DNA of 64,000 nt from an uncultured bacterium. Its GTDB lineage: Bacteria > Bacillota_I > Bacilli_A > RF39 > UBA660. A program made the translations under genes and the position numbers. Below the pieces are notes generated by a model. That model saw only the letters and a list, made by a program, of their open reading frames with translations, ran no database searches and was not told the DNA's origin. Positions 10,405 to 16,677 of this stretch are shown here, one piece after another. The stretch spans positions 37,025 to 101,024 of the forward strand of contig CAJMOW010000002.1 of NCBI GenBank assembly GCA_905215145.1, in the 5' to 3' direction. Numbering within the stretch: position 1 is the stretch's first letter; the number at the start of each line of letters is the position of its first letter.

Positions 10405-10868
10405 TGAAAAAATTTATAGGTAAATTAGGATTGTTTCTATCATGTGGTTTTATATACTACATGATAGAAATTTTATTTAGAGGATGGTCGCATTGGTCAA
10501 TGTTTGTATTGACTGGATTTTTAGGGGTATTTTGCATTGATTCTATAAATAATACGTTATCATTTGATTGTGATTATATAGTGCAAATTCTAATTTCTAC
10601 TATATTGTGTACAATAGGAGAAGGGATAAGTGGAATAATACTTAATGTATGGTTGCAATTAAATGTATGGGATTATTCTAAAATTACTTTTGGAACATTT
10701 TTCTTTGGTCAGTGCAATGTATTATTTTGTTTTGCTTGGATGCTAATTATAAGTATTATTATATTTTATTGTGATGCTTATAATTATTACATATTAAAAA
10801 TAGAACCATGCCCTTATTATATAATATTTGGACATAAGTTCTTGCAATTTAAAGAAAGGAAGAATTAG
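10404..10868 (+). CDS. Polytopic membrane protein, CmpB/ABC-transporter type IV-like (154 aa)
   Basis: The ATG overlaps the previous stop by one base, so translation is coupled. Four hydrophobic helices lie at about residues 10-27, 32-48, 57-75 and 92-120, with EILFRGWSHWSM after the first and WDYSKITFG before the last. This pattern resembles PF06541 (putative ABC-transporter type IV / CmpB), a family present in lysis cassettes of clostridial phages. Location next to a holin-like gene and the endolysin suggests a membrane role in lysis; transport activity is not supported. The gene ends with TAG. Confidence 0.55.
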   Translation: MKKFIGKLGLFLSCGFIYYMIEILFRGWSHWSMFVLTGFLGVFCIDSINNTLSFDCDYIVQILISTILCTIGEGISGIILNVWLQLNVWDYSKITFGTFFFGQCNVLFCFAWMLIISIIIFYCDAYNYYILKIEPCPYYIIFGHKFLQFKERKN

Positions 10869-10870
10869 AT

Positions 10871-11194
10871 ATGGGTGAAATGTTAATTCAATTAGGGTTA
10901 TTAGCTGTTGCAATTATTTGTAATATTTTATGTGGTATTTATTACAACATCAATATTAAAGAGGCAAATTTTGATTGGTATAAATTAGTTAATGGAGTGC
11001 TTAAAGCTATTGTTATTTCTGCCGTAGCGATAGGCATGGCTTTTGTATTTGAAAATAAGCCCGAACTATCCGAGGCTGTTGGAGTTACGCCTAATTTTGT
11101 GATTAATAGTGCTATTATTTTATATGTAAGTAAAGCCATTGTTAGTCTAGGAAATATTTTAGGAATTAAAATTGAAACAAAAAATAAGGAGTGA
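10871..11194 (+). CDS. Holin candidate (107 aa)
   Basis: Three hydrophobic segments are visible at about residues 3-25, 38-60 and 75-97, with a short polar tail ENKPELSEAVG between the last two and a charged KIETKNKE terminus. Size, topology and the position directly before the endolysin fit a phage holin, which would permeabilise the membrane at the end of infection. No holin family signature was certain. The stop codon lies inside the ribosome binding region of the endolysin. Confidence 0.55.
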   Translation: MGEMLIQLGLLAVAIICNILCGIYYNINIKEANFDWYKLVNGVLKAIVISAVAIGMAFVFENKPELSEAVGVTPNFVINSAIILYVSKAIVSLGNILGIKIETKNKE

Positions 11195-11199
11195 TGTGT

Positions 11200-12042
11200 A
11201 TGAAGTATGGTATTGATACAAGTAAATGGCAAGGTAGCAAAGTAGATTATGCAAAAGCAAAACAAGTTGGCATTGAGTTTGTGTTCTTAAGAATCGGTTA
11301 TAATAAAACAAAGGATAAATGCTTTGAAAGAGATTATGCGGCGGCTATTGCGGCTGGTCTTAAGGTTGGAGCATATTATTATACTATTGGTCAAAGAGAA
11401 TCTGATGGTACAACAGATGCTACTAGAGTATTAGGATGGCTTAATAATCGTCATCTTGATTTTCCTATTGGTTATGATATAGAAGATACTAAACAAAAGA
11501 GTACTTCAAGAAGAAAAATCAACTCCGCTATGTACAATGCTTTCAAGTCCAAAATTGAGCAAGGCGGTGTGTATGATGCTATTCTTTACACTGGTGAATA
11601 TTTTTATAATACTTACTTTGACAAATCTAAGGTAACTGATGATTTATGGATTGCAAAGTATTCTAATAGCGCACCTAATGTTGGAAGACAAGTTTCTATT
11701 TGGCAATATAGTTCTAACGCTGTAAATACCGCATATTACAAAGGAAAATTAGATGTTAATAAAATGCTTGTTGACAATTTCCAAGGCAGTAGAACGCCTT
11801 CTACGAAGCCTACAAGCAATCCTTATCCTGTTCCTACAAGAGTATTAAAGAAAACTATTCCTTGTATGAGAGGAAATGATGTTAAATGGTTACAATGGGA
11901 ACTAGGGATGAAGGAAAATGATTGTGATGGTATTTTTGGTAAGAATACTAAAAATGCTCTAATTGCTTATCAAAAATCACATGGTTTACTTGTTGATGGT
12001 AAAGCTGGTTCTGCTACAAGATATGCAATGTTAAATGATTAA
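11200..12042 (+). CDS. Endolysin: GH25 muramidase with PG-binding domain (280 aa)
   Basis: The ATG at 11200 lies 7 bases after AAGGAG and is preferred over GTG/ATG codons at 11191/11194. Residues about 2-190 form a glycoside hydrolase family 25 lysozyme: YGIDTSKWQG (catalytic-site Asp), VFLRIGYN, GAYYYTIG and GYDIED with the acidic active-site residues. Residues about 215-280 form a PG_binding_1 domain with RGNDVKWLQWELG and DGIFGKNTKNALIAYQK. It cleaves the glycan of peptidoglycan after holin action. It is the last rightward gene and is followed by a strong terminator. Confidence 0.93.
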   Translation: MKYGIDTSKWQGSKVDYAKAKQVGIEFVFLRIGYNKTKDKCFERDYAAAIAAGLKVGAYYYTIGQRESDGTTDATRVLGWLNNRHLDFPIGYDIEDTKQKSTSRRKINSAMYNAFKSKIEQGGVYDAILYTGEYFYNTYFDKSKVTDDLWIAKYSNSAPNVGRQVSIWQYSSNAVNTAYYKGKLDVNKMLVDNFQGSRTPSTKPTSNPYPVPTRVLKKTIPCMRGNDVKWLQWELGMKENDCDGIFGKNTKNALIAYQKSHGLLVDGKAGSATRYAMLND

Positions 12043-12051
12043 AATAATTAT

Positions 12052-12086
12052 GGGGAGAAGTCTTAATTGACTTTTCCCCATTTTTT
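12052..12086 (+). terminator. Intrinsic terminator ending the tail-lysis operon
   Basis: An 11-bp stem (GGGGAGAAGTC with GACTTTTCCCC, one G-U pair) closes a 6-nt loop and is followed by ATTTTTT on the + strand. It separates the rightward late module from the convergent leftward early module. Confidence 0.88.
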
Positions 12087-12234
12087 ACTTTTCTAGTACT
12101 TTAAGCATAGAGTATAATCCATAAATAAAACTAGAGTGCCATTTATCAATCTTTTGTTGAAGTTTACGGTTATAGTCATCTACAAACGCAACAAATTCTC
12201 TATACTCTTCTTCTGTAATAGGTTTATTTTTCAT
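12085..12234 (-). CDS. Hypothetical small protein (49 aa)
   Basis: Helical, charged protein with ITEEEYREFVAFVDDYNRKLQQK and a more hydrophobic tail. The ATG at 12234 overlaps the 3' end of dut by 11 bases; no good ribosome binding site is visible, and an in-frame ATG at 12255 is an alternative. It is the last leftward gene before the convergence point. No function recognised. Confidence 0.5.
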   Translation of the reverse strand: MKNKPITEEEYREFVAFVDDYNRKLQQKIDKWHSSFIYGLYSMLKVLEK

Positions 12235-12784
12235 TTGTTGAACCGAATCCCCCATTCCTTTTTGCTGTAATTTTTTCTTCCTTTGCAAGATAATATTTAG
12301 TAAAAATGCCTTGCGCAAAAGCGTCACCTTGTTTTAGATTAATAGTTTTATCATCAAGTGTGCTATTAGTCATTTTAACAAAAATATGACCTTCATTGTC
12401 AGAATAGAAATAATCTTCATCAATGATTCCAACAGTATTGTTTAATTGACAGCGATACTTAAAACCAAGACCGCTTCTAGGATAGATTTGCAATACATAA
12501 TTCTTCTTCATCTTACATCTAATACCAGTAGGAATCTTAACTGTTGTATTGGGTTTAATATTTAATTCAATAGGAGACAAGAAATCATAGCCTGCCGAAC
12601 CAGTAGTGGCACGTTTTGGCAACTTAATATTTTCATAAATTTGACGAATAATTGGTTCTAATTCAACTGTTTCAATAGAACCGTCTTCATGTTCAACAAA
12701 ATCTTTTGCGTTAAAACTATCATAAAAATCTTTATAAAATTGTTCAAAAGATACCTTTTCAAATTGTGCGATTGTTCTAAACAT
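12224..12784 (-). CDS. dut: dUTP diphosphatase, trimeric type
   Basis: It hydrolyses dUTP to dUMP and PPi, keeping uracil out of phage DNA and feeding dTMP synthesis. All five dUTPase motifs are present in order: ATTGSAGYDF (about residues 58-67), PRSGLGFK (102-109), VGIIDEDYF (117-125, catalytic Asp), QGDAFAQGIF (151-160) and the C-terminal RNGGFGST (176-183). At 186 residues it is about 40 longer than usual because of an N-terminal extension (EKVSFEQFYKDFYDSF). It starts 13 bases after the Gp157-like gene with AAAGGAG in front. Confidence 0.95.
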   Translation of the reverse strand: MFRTIAQFEKVSFEQFYKDFYDSFNAKDFVEHEDGSIETVELEPIIRQIYENIKLPKRATTGSAGYDFLSPIELNIKPNTTVKIPTGIRCKMKKNYVLQIYPRSGLGFKYRCQLNNTVGIIDEDYFYSDNEGHIFVKMTNSTLDDKTINLKQGDAFAQGIFTKYYLAKEEKITAKRNGGFGSTNEK

Positions 12785-12796
12785 TTTATTCTCCTT

Positions 12797-13336
12797 TTAC
12801 TTCACTTGCATATTCAAATTAGTTACAATCTTAGCACCATTGATTTCTTTGCCACTCTTAATATCTTTCTTTAATGCGGTCTTATCTGCTGATACTTCAA
12901 CCTTTTCCTTGATATACTCTTTTGGTAATGAATCAATATCATATACATCAACAGAATCGGATTTACGATATGACAGTTTCATCCTAGGTGTTTCCATCTT
13001 AAATTTATTAAGACCATCTGTATCAACAATGCCATCTTCATTAGTATACTTCATACGAATATAATTGTCAATACGATTCTTAATACGTTCAGCTAAATTT
13101 TCCTTAACCTTTCTACGTTGTGCAATGTTCTTTTCTTCTGTTTTAAATGCCTCAATGTCTGCTTGTAAATTCTTGTAGAAACACATTGAGTTTTCAATCT
13201 TTTCATTTAAAGCCATTTGAATTTCATCAAATTTAGCGTTGAAAGAATCCTCATCAAGTAATTCTCCTGTGTCAGGGTCACACATATAATCCTCTAATAC
13301 TCTTAGTTGATAATCAATTTCATATAAATTACTCAA
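12797..13336 (-). CDS. Gp157-family protein (179 aa)
   Basis: Matches the siphovirus Gp157 family (PF05565): MSNLYEIDYQL at the start, CDPDTGELLDEDSF, a central coiled coil (about residues 40-95) with IAQRRKVKENLAERIKN, and a C-terminal part with VDVYDIDSLPKEYI and KKDIKSGKEINGAKI. Gp157 was first linked to phage resistance in Streptococcus thermophilus; its molecular role is unclear and it is usually found near recombination and ssDNA-binding genes. Translation starts at TTG, 8 bases after AGGAGG, overlapping the previous gene by 8 bases. Confidence 0.85.
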   Translation of the reverse strand: MSNLYEIDYQLRVLEDYMCDPDTGELLDEDSFNAKFDEIQMALNEKIENSMCFYKNLQADIEAFKTEEKNIAQRRKVKENLAERIKNRIDNYIRMKYTNEDGIVDTDGLNKFKMETPRMKLSYRKSDSVDVYDIDSLPKEYIKEKVEVSADKTALKKDIKSGKEINGAKIVTNLNMQVK

Positions 13337-13559
13337 ATGTACATCCTCCTTTTAGTCTTAATATTTCTTCCACATTTTTAAATAAAATTTCTTCTTCAAC
13401 CATTGAATATGGAGGAATTTTATTAGTATTTCTCCATTTTGTAGTTTTATCATTGTAAGATGTTACGCCCATACCGTCTCTTAAAATTTGCAGTTCTCTA
13501 ATGGTTAATTTAACTTGAATTATATTATCCCATACTTCTTGTGACCGAACTAATTTCAT
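13329..13559 (-). CDS. Hypothetical protein (76 aa)
   Basis: ATG follows GAAAGGAGATAATAC. Contains VKLTIRELQILRDGMGV, a short helix, and a helical C-terminus EEEILFKNVEEILRL. Overlaps the next gene by 8 bases, so the two are probably translated together. No function recognised. Confidence 0.75.
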   Translation of the reverse strand: MKLVRSQEVWDNIIQVKLTIRELQILRDGMGVTSYNDKTTKWRNTNKIPPYSMVEEEILFKNVEEILRLKGGCTFE

Positions 13560-13574
13560 GTATTATCTCCTTTC

Positions 13575-13808
13575 TTAAATAGCAAATCTTTTCATTTCAT
13601 CATAGAAATGAACAATTTCATCTTCATTTACCGAATGAATAACTACCATTGTAGGTTGAGTAAAATCTAAACTTAAAACGCCTAATAAACTCTTCGCATC
13701 AACCACATAACGGTCTTTAATCATATCAATATTTGATTCAAACGATGTTGTAATCTTAATAAATTCTTTTAAATCTTCATACTTTAGCTTAATCTTTATA
13801 CCATTCAC
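13575..13808 (-). CDS. Hypothetical protein (77 aa)
   Basis: GTG start nine bases after GGAG, overlapping the upstream gene by 20 bases. The fold reads as alternating strands and helices: KYEDLKEFIKITTSF, DAKSLLGVLSLDFTQPTMVVIH. This resembles HPr-like small proteins in clostridial phages (DAKSLLGVLSLD is close to the HPr regulatory-helix pattern), but the HPr active-site His/Ser residues are not obvious. Function unknown. Confidence 0.7.
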   Translation of the reverse strand: MNGIKIKLKYEDLKEFIKITTSFESNIDMIKDRYVVDAKSLLGVLSLDFTQPTMVVIHSVNEDEIVHFYDEMKRFAI

Positions 13809-14211
13809 TACAATCTACTCCTTCCTCAATTTGTACGTTTTTCTCATCCCAATCTATAAGTTGGTTACTATCTTGATTAAAACTCCATGAAGTTTTCCCG
13901 TCTGGATAAGCACAAATTGTTTTATTATAATATTTAGCAAAGTGTCTTTTAATTGAGTTACCATATGAATCCGTTATTAAAATACAGGTATCAACAGGAA
14001 CTTTATTCCAATCAATTTCATGTTCTTTGTATTCTGAATTAGCCCACTCTGCAAATCCTCTAGCACAACTACCATAATAATACAGTTTACATTTACTACA
14101 TTGTACATTATCATCACATTTAGTAGGTGTATTATTAATAATAGCAGGATTTTCGCCATCTTGACATACAATATCAAGAATTTCCTTTGCATACTTTTCT
14201 TTGTTTAACAT
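13789..14211 (-). CDS. Cysteine-containing hypothetical protein (140 aa)
   Basis: The ATG at 14211 follows GGAGATAATATT and is preferred over an in-frame upstream ATG. Contains a possible metal site CDDNVQCSKCKLYYYGSC at about residues 32-50. The C-terminal half has SYGNSIKRHFAKYYNKTICAYPDG followed by a Trp-containing strand. Function unknown; context is nucleotide metabolism. Confidence 0.75.
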   Translation of the reverse strand: MLNKEKYAKEILDIVCQDGENPAIINNTPTKCDDNVQCSKCKLYYYGSCARGFAEWANSEYKEHEIDWNKVPVDTCILITDSYGNSIKRHFAKYYNKTICAYPDGKTSWSFNQDSNQLIDWDEKNVQIEEGVDCSEWYKD

Positions 14212-14215
14212 AATA

Positions 14216-14644
14216 TTATCTCCTTTCATATTGCCAACCATTATTAGTTGTATAATAAATATTTCTTATACCAAGTTCTTCAAGTCGTTTAGAACAAGCA
14301 TTACATGGCTTTGTGAGCCTCGTAGACCCATCTTTCTTTTCACTATACACAAATATACTGCACTTGCTTAAATCGCCCTTAAATGACCTTGTAGCATGTT
14401 GTAGAGCCATTAACTCAGCGTGTAAACAAGGTTCATGCTCATCACATATATAGTCTCTATTTTTAGCAAGTTCTCTATACTTGTTATATTTAAGTTGATA
14501 TGGGTGAGTTCTACTTGTGTTCCAACCAACTCCAATCGGCTTATTCTTGTATAATACAACAGCACCGACATGTACATTTTTCTTGTTGTAATCACTAAAT
14601 TCACTTGCATTTTTGGCTAACTTAAATCCACGTTCTATGTTCAT
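14216..14644 (-). CDS. Cytidine/deoxycytidylate deaminase-family protein (142 aa)
   Basis: Zinc-dependent deaminase fold with CLHAEL (about residues 73-78, zinc His and catalytic Glu) and PCNACSKRL (about 112-120, two zinc Cys). The ATG at 14644 follows AAAGGAGATAGTT. Together with dUTPase and a possible ThyX-like gene it fits dCMP to dUMP conversion for dTTP synthesis. A generic CMP/dCMP or RNA-type deaminase cannot be excluded, because the allosteric and substrate residues were not checked. Confidence 0.82.
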   Translation of the reverse strand: MNIERGFKLAKNASEFSDYNKKNVHVGAVVLYKNKPIGVGWNTSRTHPYQLKYNKYRELAKNRDYICDEHEPCLHAELMALQHATRSFKGDLSKCSIFVYSEKKDGSTRLTKPCNACSKRLEELGIRNIYYTTNNGWQYERR

Positions 14645-14668
14645 AACTATCTCCTTTACTATGAACAT

Positions 14669-14697
14669 ATTATACCATAGAATTGTTAATCTGTCAA
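14669..14697 (-). promoter_or_regulatory. Promoter for deaminase gene
   Basis: Minus-strand -35 TTGACA (14697-14692), 17-bp spacer ending TGG, -10 TATAAT (14674-14669). A 5-bp inverted repeat CTATG/CATAG flanks the -10. The -35 lies inside the last codons of the upstream small gene. Confidence 0.85.
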
Positions 14698-14859
14698 TCC
14701 ATATTTGTTAATCATATCTTGTCTGACCCAATTAAAATAATCAACACGACATTCATAACAATCATTGCAATCAATCGTCATTTTATCTGAATACACACAT
14801 AGTCCTCTAGTATCATGGTCTAATTGAGTGATGAAATCTTCTAATTCTTGTCTTGTCAA
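14686..14859 (-). CDS. Small Cys-containing protein, TTG start (57 aa)
   Basis: TTG at 14859 follows AAGGAGAATATA and overlaps the upstream TGA. The product has CVYSDKMTIDCNDCYECRVDYFNW, four cysteines spaced as in small zinc proteins, and a helical acidic N-terminus TRQELEDFITQLDHD. It is easily missed because of the TTG start. Function unknown. Confidence 0.7.
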   Translation of the reverse strand: MTRQELEDFITQLDHDTRGLCVYSDKMTIDCNDCYECRVDYFNWVRQDMINKYGLTD

Positions 14860-15233
14860 ATATATTCTCCTTTTACATGACCACTTAATACACCTTTAGA
14901 TTGCAGATAATCCATCCATTCTTCAACTTGTTCATATACAATTAAAGCTGGTTTAAATGTAGGATTTTTGTGAAGCATAGATTGATAATCATAAGGTTGA
15001 CAAAAATCTTCATCTAATACATCAATACGAATATCAGAACCATCTTTAGGAATTGATACATTGAAAGAAATGTCAAAACCTCTATGGGGGAACTGAATAC
15101 TTCTACAGAAAAACCATCTGTCCTTACTATAGTCGGTAAAGCCAATTTCTCTCATTTCTTTCTCTGATAAAATATGTACTTTGATTTTAACATTAACGCA
15201 ATTACTATTTAATTTTACTTTTTCATCAAACAT
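14856..15233 (-). CDS. Hypothetical protein (125 aa)
   Basis: The ATG at 15233 follows AAAGGAGGTGA. Beta-rich, with VKIKVHILSEKEMREIGF, a FCRSIQFPHRGFDISF segment and a helical C-terminus. Followed by a 4-base overlap with the TTG-start gene. Preceded by its own promoter whose spacer is complementary to this ribosome binding site. Confidence 0.75.
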   Translation of the reverse strand: MFDEKVKLNSNCVNVKIKVHILSEKEMREIGFTDYSKDRWFFCRSIQFPHRGFDISFNVSIPKDGSDIRIDVLDEDFCQPYDYQSMLHKNPTFKPALIVYEQVEEWMDYLQSKGVLSGHVKGEYI

Positions 15234-15238
15234 GAAAT

Positions 15239-15286
15239 CACCTCCTTTATGATATATATTATAACATATAAGGAGGTGAATGTCAA
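15239..15286 (-). promoter_or_regulatory. Promoter with SD-complementary spacer
   Basis: -35 TTGACA (15286-15281), 17-bp spacer, -10 TATAAT (15263-15258). The spacer contains TCACCTCCTT (15280-15271), a perfect 10-base complement of the downstream AAGGAGGTGA ribosome binding site (15248-15239). RNA reading through from upstream would fold and hide the site; RNA started at this promoter would not. Confidence 0.85.
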
Positions 15287-16053
15287 GTATAAAATTGGAA
15301 ATAAGTACCACTTTTAGTTCTAGTCTTAGGTTTGTATGAATTGTTACATTGTTGATTTATAGTCTTAGCTGATATTTCAGTTTTTTCATGCGCTTCTGCT
15401 ATATTATAAAATCTATTTAATTCTGTATCAGTTTCATAATCATATTGAATAACAATTTTAGGTGGATTGATATTCCCGTCTTTTTGAAATCTGAAATAAA
15501 CCCTTTGTCTTACAGGTGTAAGATACTTTGCTTGATTAGTAATAGTGTTTAATGGAATATTTGTCTCTTTACTTGCAATTCTACAACTACCATAATTTTC
15601 TAATAGTTTTCTTGTATATACATCATACATAGATACTGGCATAGATTGAGAATCGTCATATCCTTTATCATTTATCATCAATCCATCATCTACCGCTTGT
15701 TGTGTATTCTCTTGTATCGTTCCCCATTTTAAGTTGGTATAATGAATATTTTCTTTATTATTATCTTTGTGCATAACAATAGGATAATTATTTGGATTAG
15801 GAATGTAGGCTTGTGCTACTAATATATGCACTCGTCTTTGTTTATTTCCGTTTTTGTAAGTAATACCACAATATACATACCCATTATGATTGTTAGTAGA
15901 ATTTCTTTTGGGATAAAACATGTTATTACCATAATCTTTGTAAATCTTACCGCTTGGAGTTATATAATCAGTTTCACTATTTTTTATTGGTCTAAGTTCT
16001 TCTGTTATGTCATCTTTGCTAATAAGTTTATCAGTTAATTTTCTTTTAGCCAT
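15283..16053 (-). CDS. HNH homing endonuclease with NUMOD-type domains (256 aa)
   Basis: The ATG at 16053 follows AAGGAGATATTT. The HNH core is RVHILVAQAYIPNP, IVMHKDNNKENIHYTNLKWGT and QENTQQAVDDG (about residues 75-125), the His-Asn-His layout of phage homing enzymes with an N-terminal NUMOD4-like region (EELRPIKNSETDYITPSGKI). Two C-terminal NUMOD1-like DNA-recognition repeats follow (YGSCRIASKETNIPLNTI and FYNIAEAHEKTEISAKTI). It sits directly after nrdG, a common neighbourhood for such elements. Probably makes a site-specific cut in a related phage genome. Confidence 0.85.
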   Translation of the reverse strand: MAKRKLTDKLISKDDITEELRPIKNSETDYITPSGKIYKDYGNNMFYPKRNSTNNHNGYVYCGITYKNGNKQRRVHILVAQAYIPNPNNYPIVMHKDNNKENIHYTNLKWGTIQENTQQAVDDGLMINDKGYDDSQSMPVSMYDVYTRKLLENYGSCRIASKETNIPLNTITNQAKYLTPVRQRVYFRFQKDGNINPPKIVIQYDYETDTELNRFYNIAEAHEKTEISAKTINQQCNNSYKPKTRTKSGTYFQFYT

Positions 16054-16076
16054 AAATATCTCCTTATTTATAAATA

Positions 16077-16122
16077 AAAATCTCTTATTTTTAATTATAC
16101 CACAAATAAGAGATTTTGTCAA
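16077..16122 (-). promoter_or_regulatory. Promoter inside a 14-bp inverted repeat
   Basis: -35 TTGACA (16122-16117), 17-bp spacer, -10 TATAAT (16099-16094). Perfect 14-bp arms, AAAATCTCTTATTT at 16077-16090 and its complement at 16104-16117, enclose the -10 box. Drives the HNH gene; -35 also touches the end of nrdG. Confidence 0.85.
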
Positions 16123-16123
16123 G

Positions 16124-16618
16124 TCAAATATCTAAAATTTCTATATTTTTATTGTTAAAAGTGTTTTTTATATCAATAATTCTTTGGTTAGAAGACCCCC
16201 TTAAACTCAATTTATAATCCTTTAATGAATCAATGTATTTACCATCTATAAGATAATCAATATAAATCAAACACTTTTGCATTGGGTACGACTCCATAAT
16301 TTCTTCAAACTTATACCCAGTCCATACAAATATAGGTTTATTAACATCATGTTTTAATTTTTTTAATAATTCATAAAAATCTTCCCCTTGTTGAAATGGC
16401 TCTCCACCTAAAATTGATACACAGTCTATAAATGGTTTTTTGCATAACTCAATAAATTTATTTTCTGTTTCTTGAGTCCACTCTTTTCCTTTATTAAAAT
16501 CCCATGTTTCTTGATTAAAACAATTATAACAATGATGTAAACAGCCTTGCACGAACAAAGAACACGCTATACCAATACCATTTACAACATCCATATCTCT
16601 GATACTTGCATATCTCAT
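16124..16618 (-). CDS. nrdG: Anaerobic ribonucleotide reductase activating protein
   Basis: Radical SAM enzyme that installs the glycyl radical on NrdD. Residues about 22-32 hold the iron-sulphur motif C-x3-C-x2-C within CLHHCYNC, and LGGEPFQQ (about 65-72) is the SAM-binding GGEP motif. 164 residues, normal for NrdG. The ATG at 16618 follows AAAGGAGATGTTTTT. It lies just downstream of nrdD but has its own promoter in the gap. Confidence 0.93.
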   Translation of the reverse strand: MRYASIRDMDVVNGIGIACSLFVQGCLHHCYNCFNQETWDFNKGKEWTQETENKFIELCKKPFIDCVSILGGEPFQQGEDFYELLKKLKHDVNKPIFVWTGYKFEEIMESYPMQKCLIYIDYLIDGKYIDSLKDYKLSLRGSSNQRIIDIKNTFNNKNIEILDI

Positions 16619-16620
16619 AA

Positions 16621-16672
16621 AAACATCTCCTTTCATAGTATATATTATACCATAAAAAGAGATGTTTGTCAA
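16621..16672 (-). promoter_or_regulatory. nrdG promoter with SD-complementary spacer
   Basis: -35 TTGACA (16672-16667), 17-bp spacer, -10 TATAAT (16649-16644). Spacer AAACATCTC (16667-16659) is the perfect complement of GAGATGTTT (16629-16621) in the ribosome binding region; allowing one G-U pair extends the match over the whole AAAGGAG. Confidence 0.85.
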
Positions 16673-16677
16673 TGATT

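Noticed and set aside
13575..13808. HPr phosphocarrier
   Set aside because: The DAKSLLGVLSLD helix resembles HPr, but the active-site His region is absent, so it was left as hypothetical.
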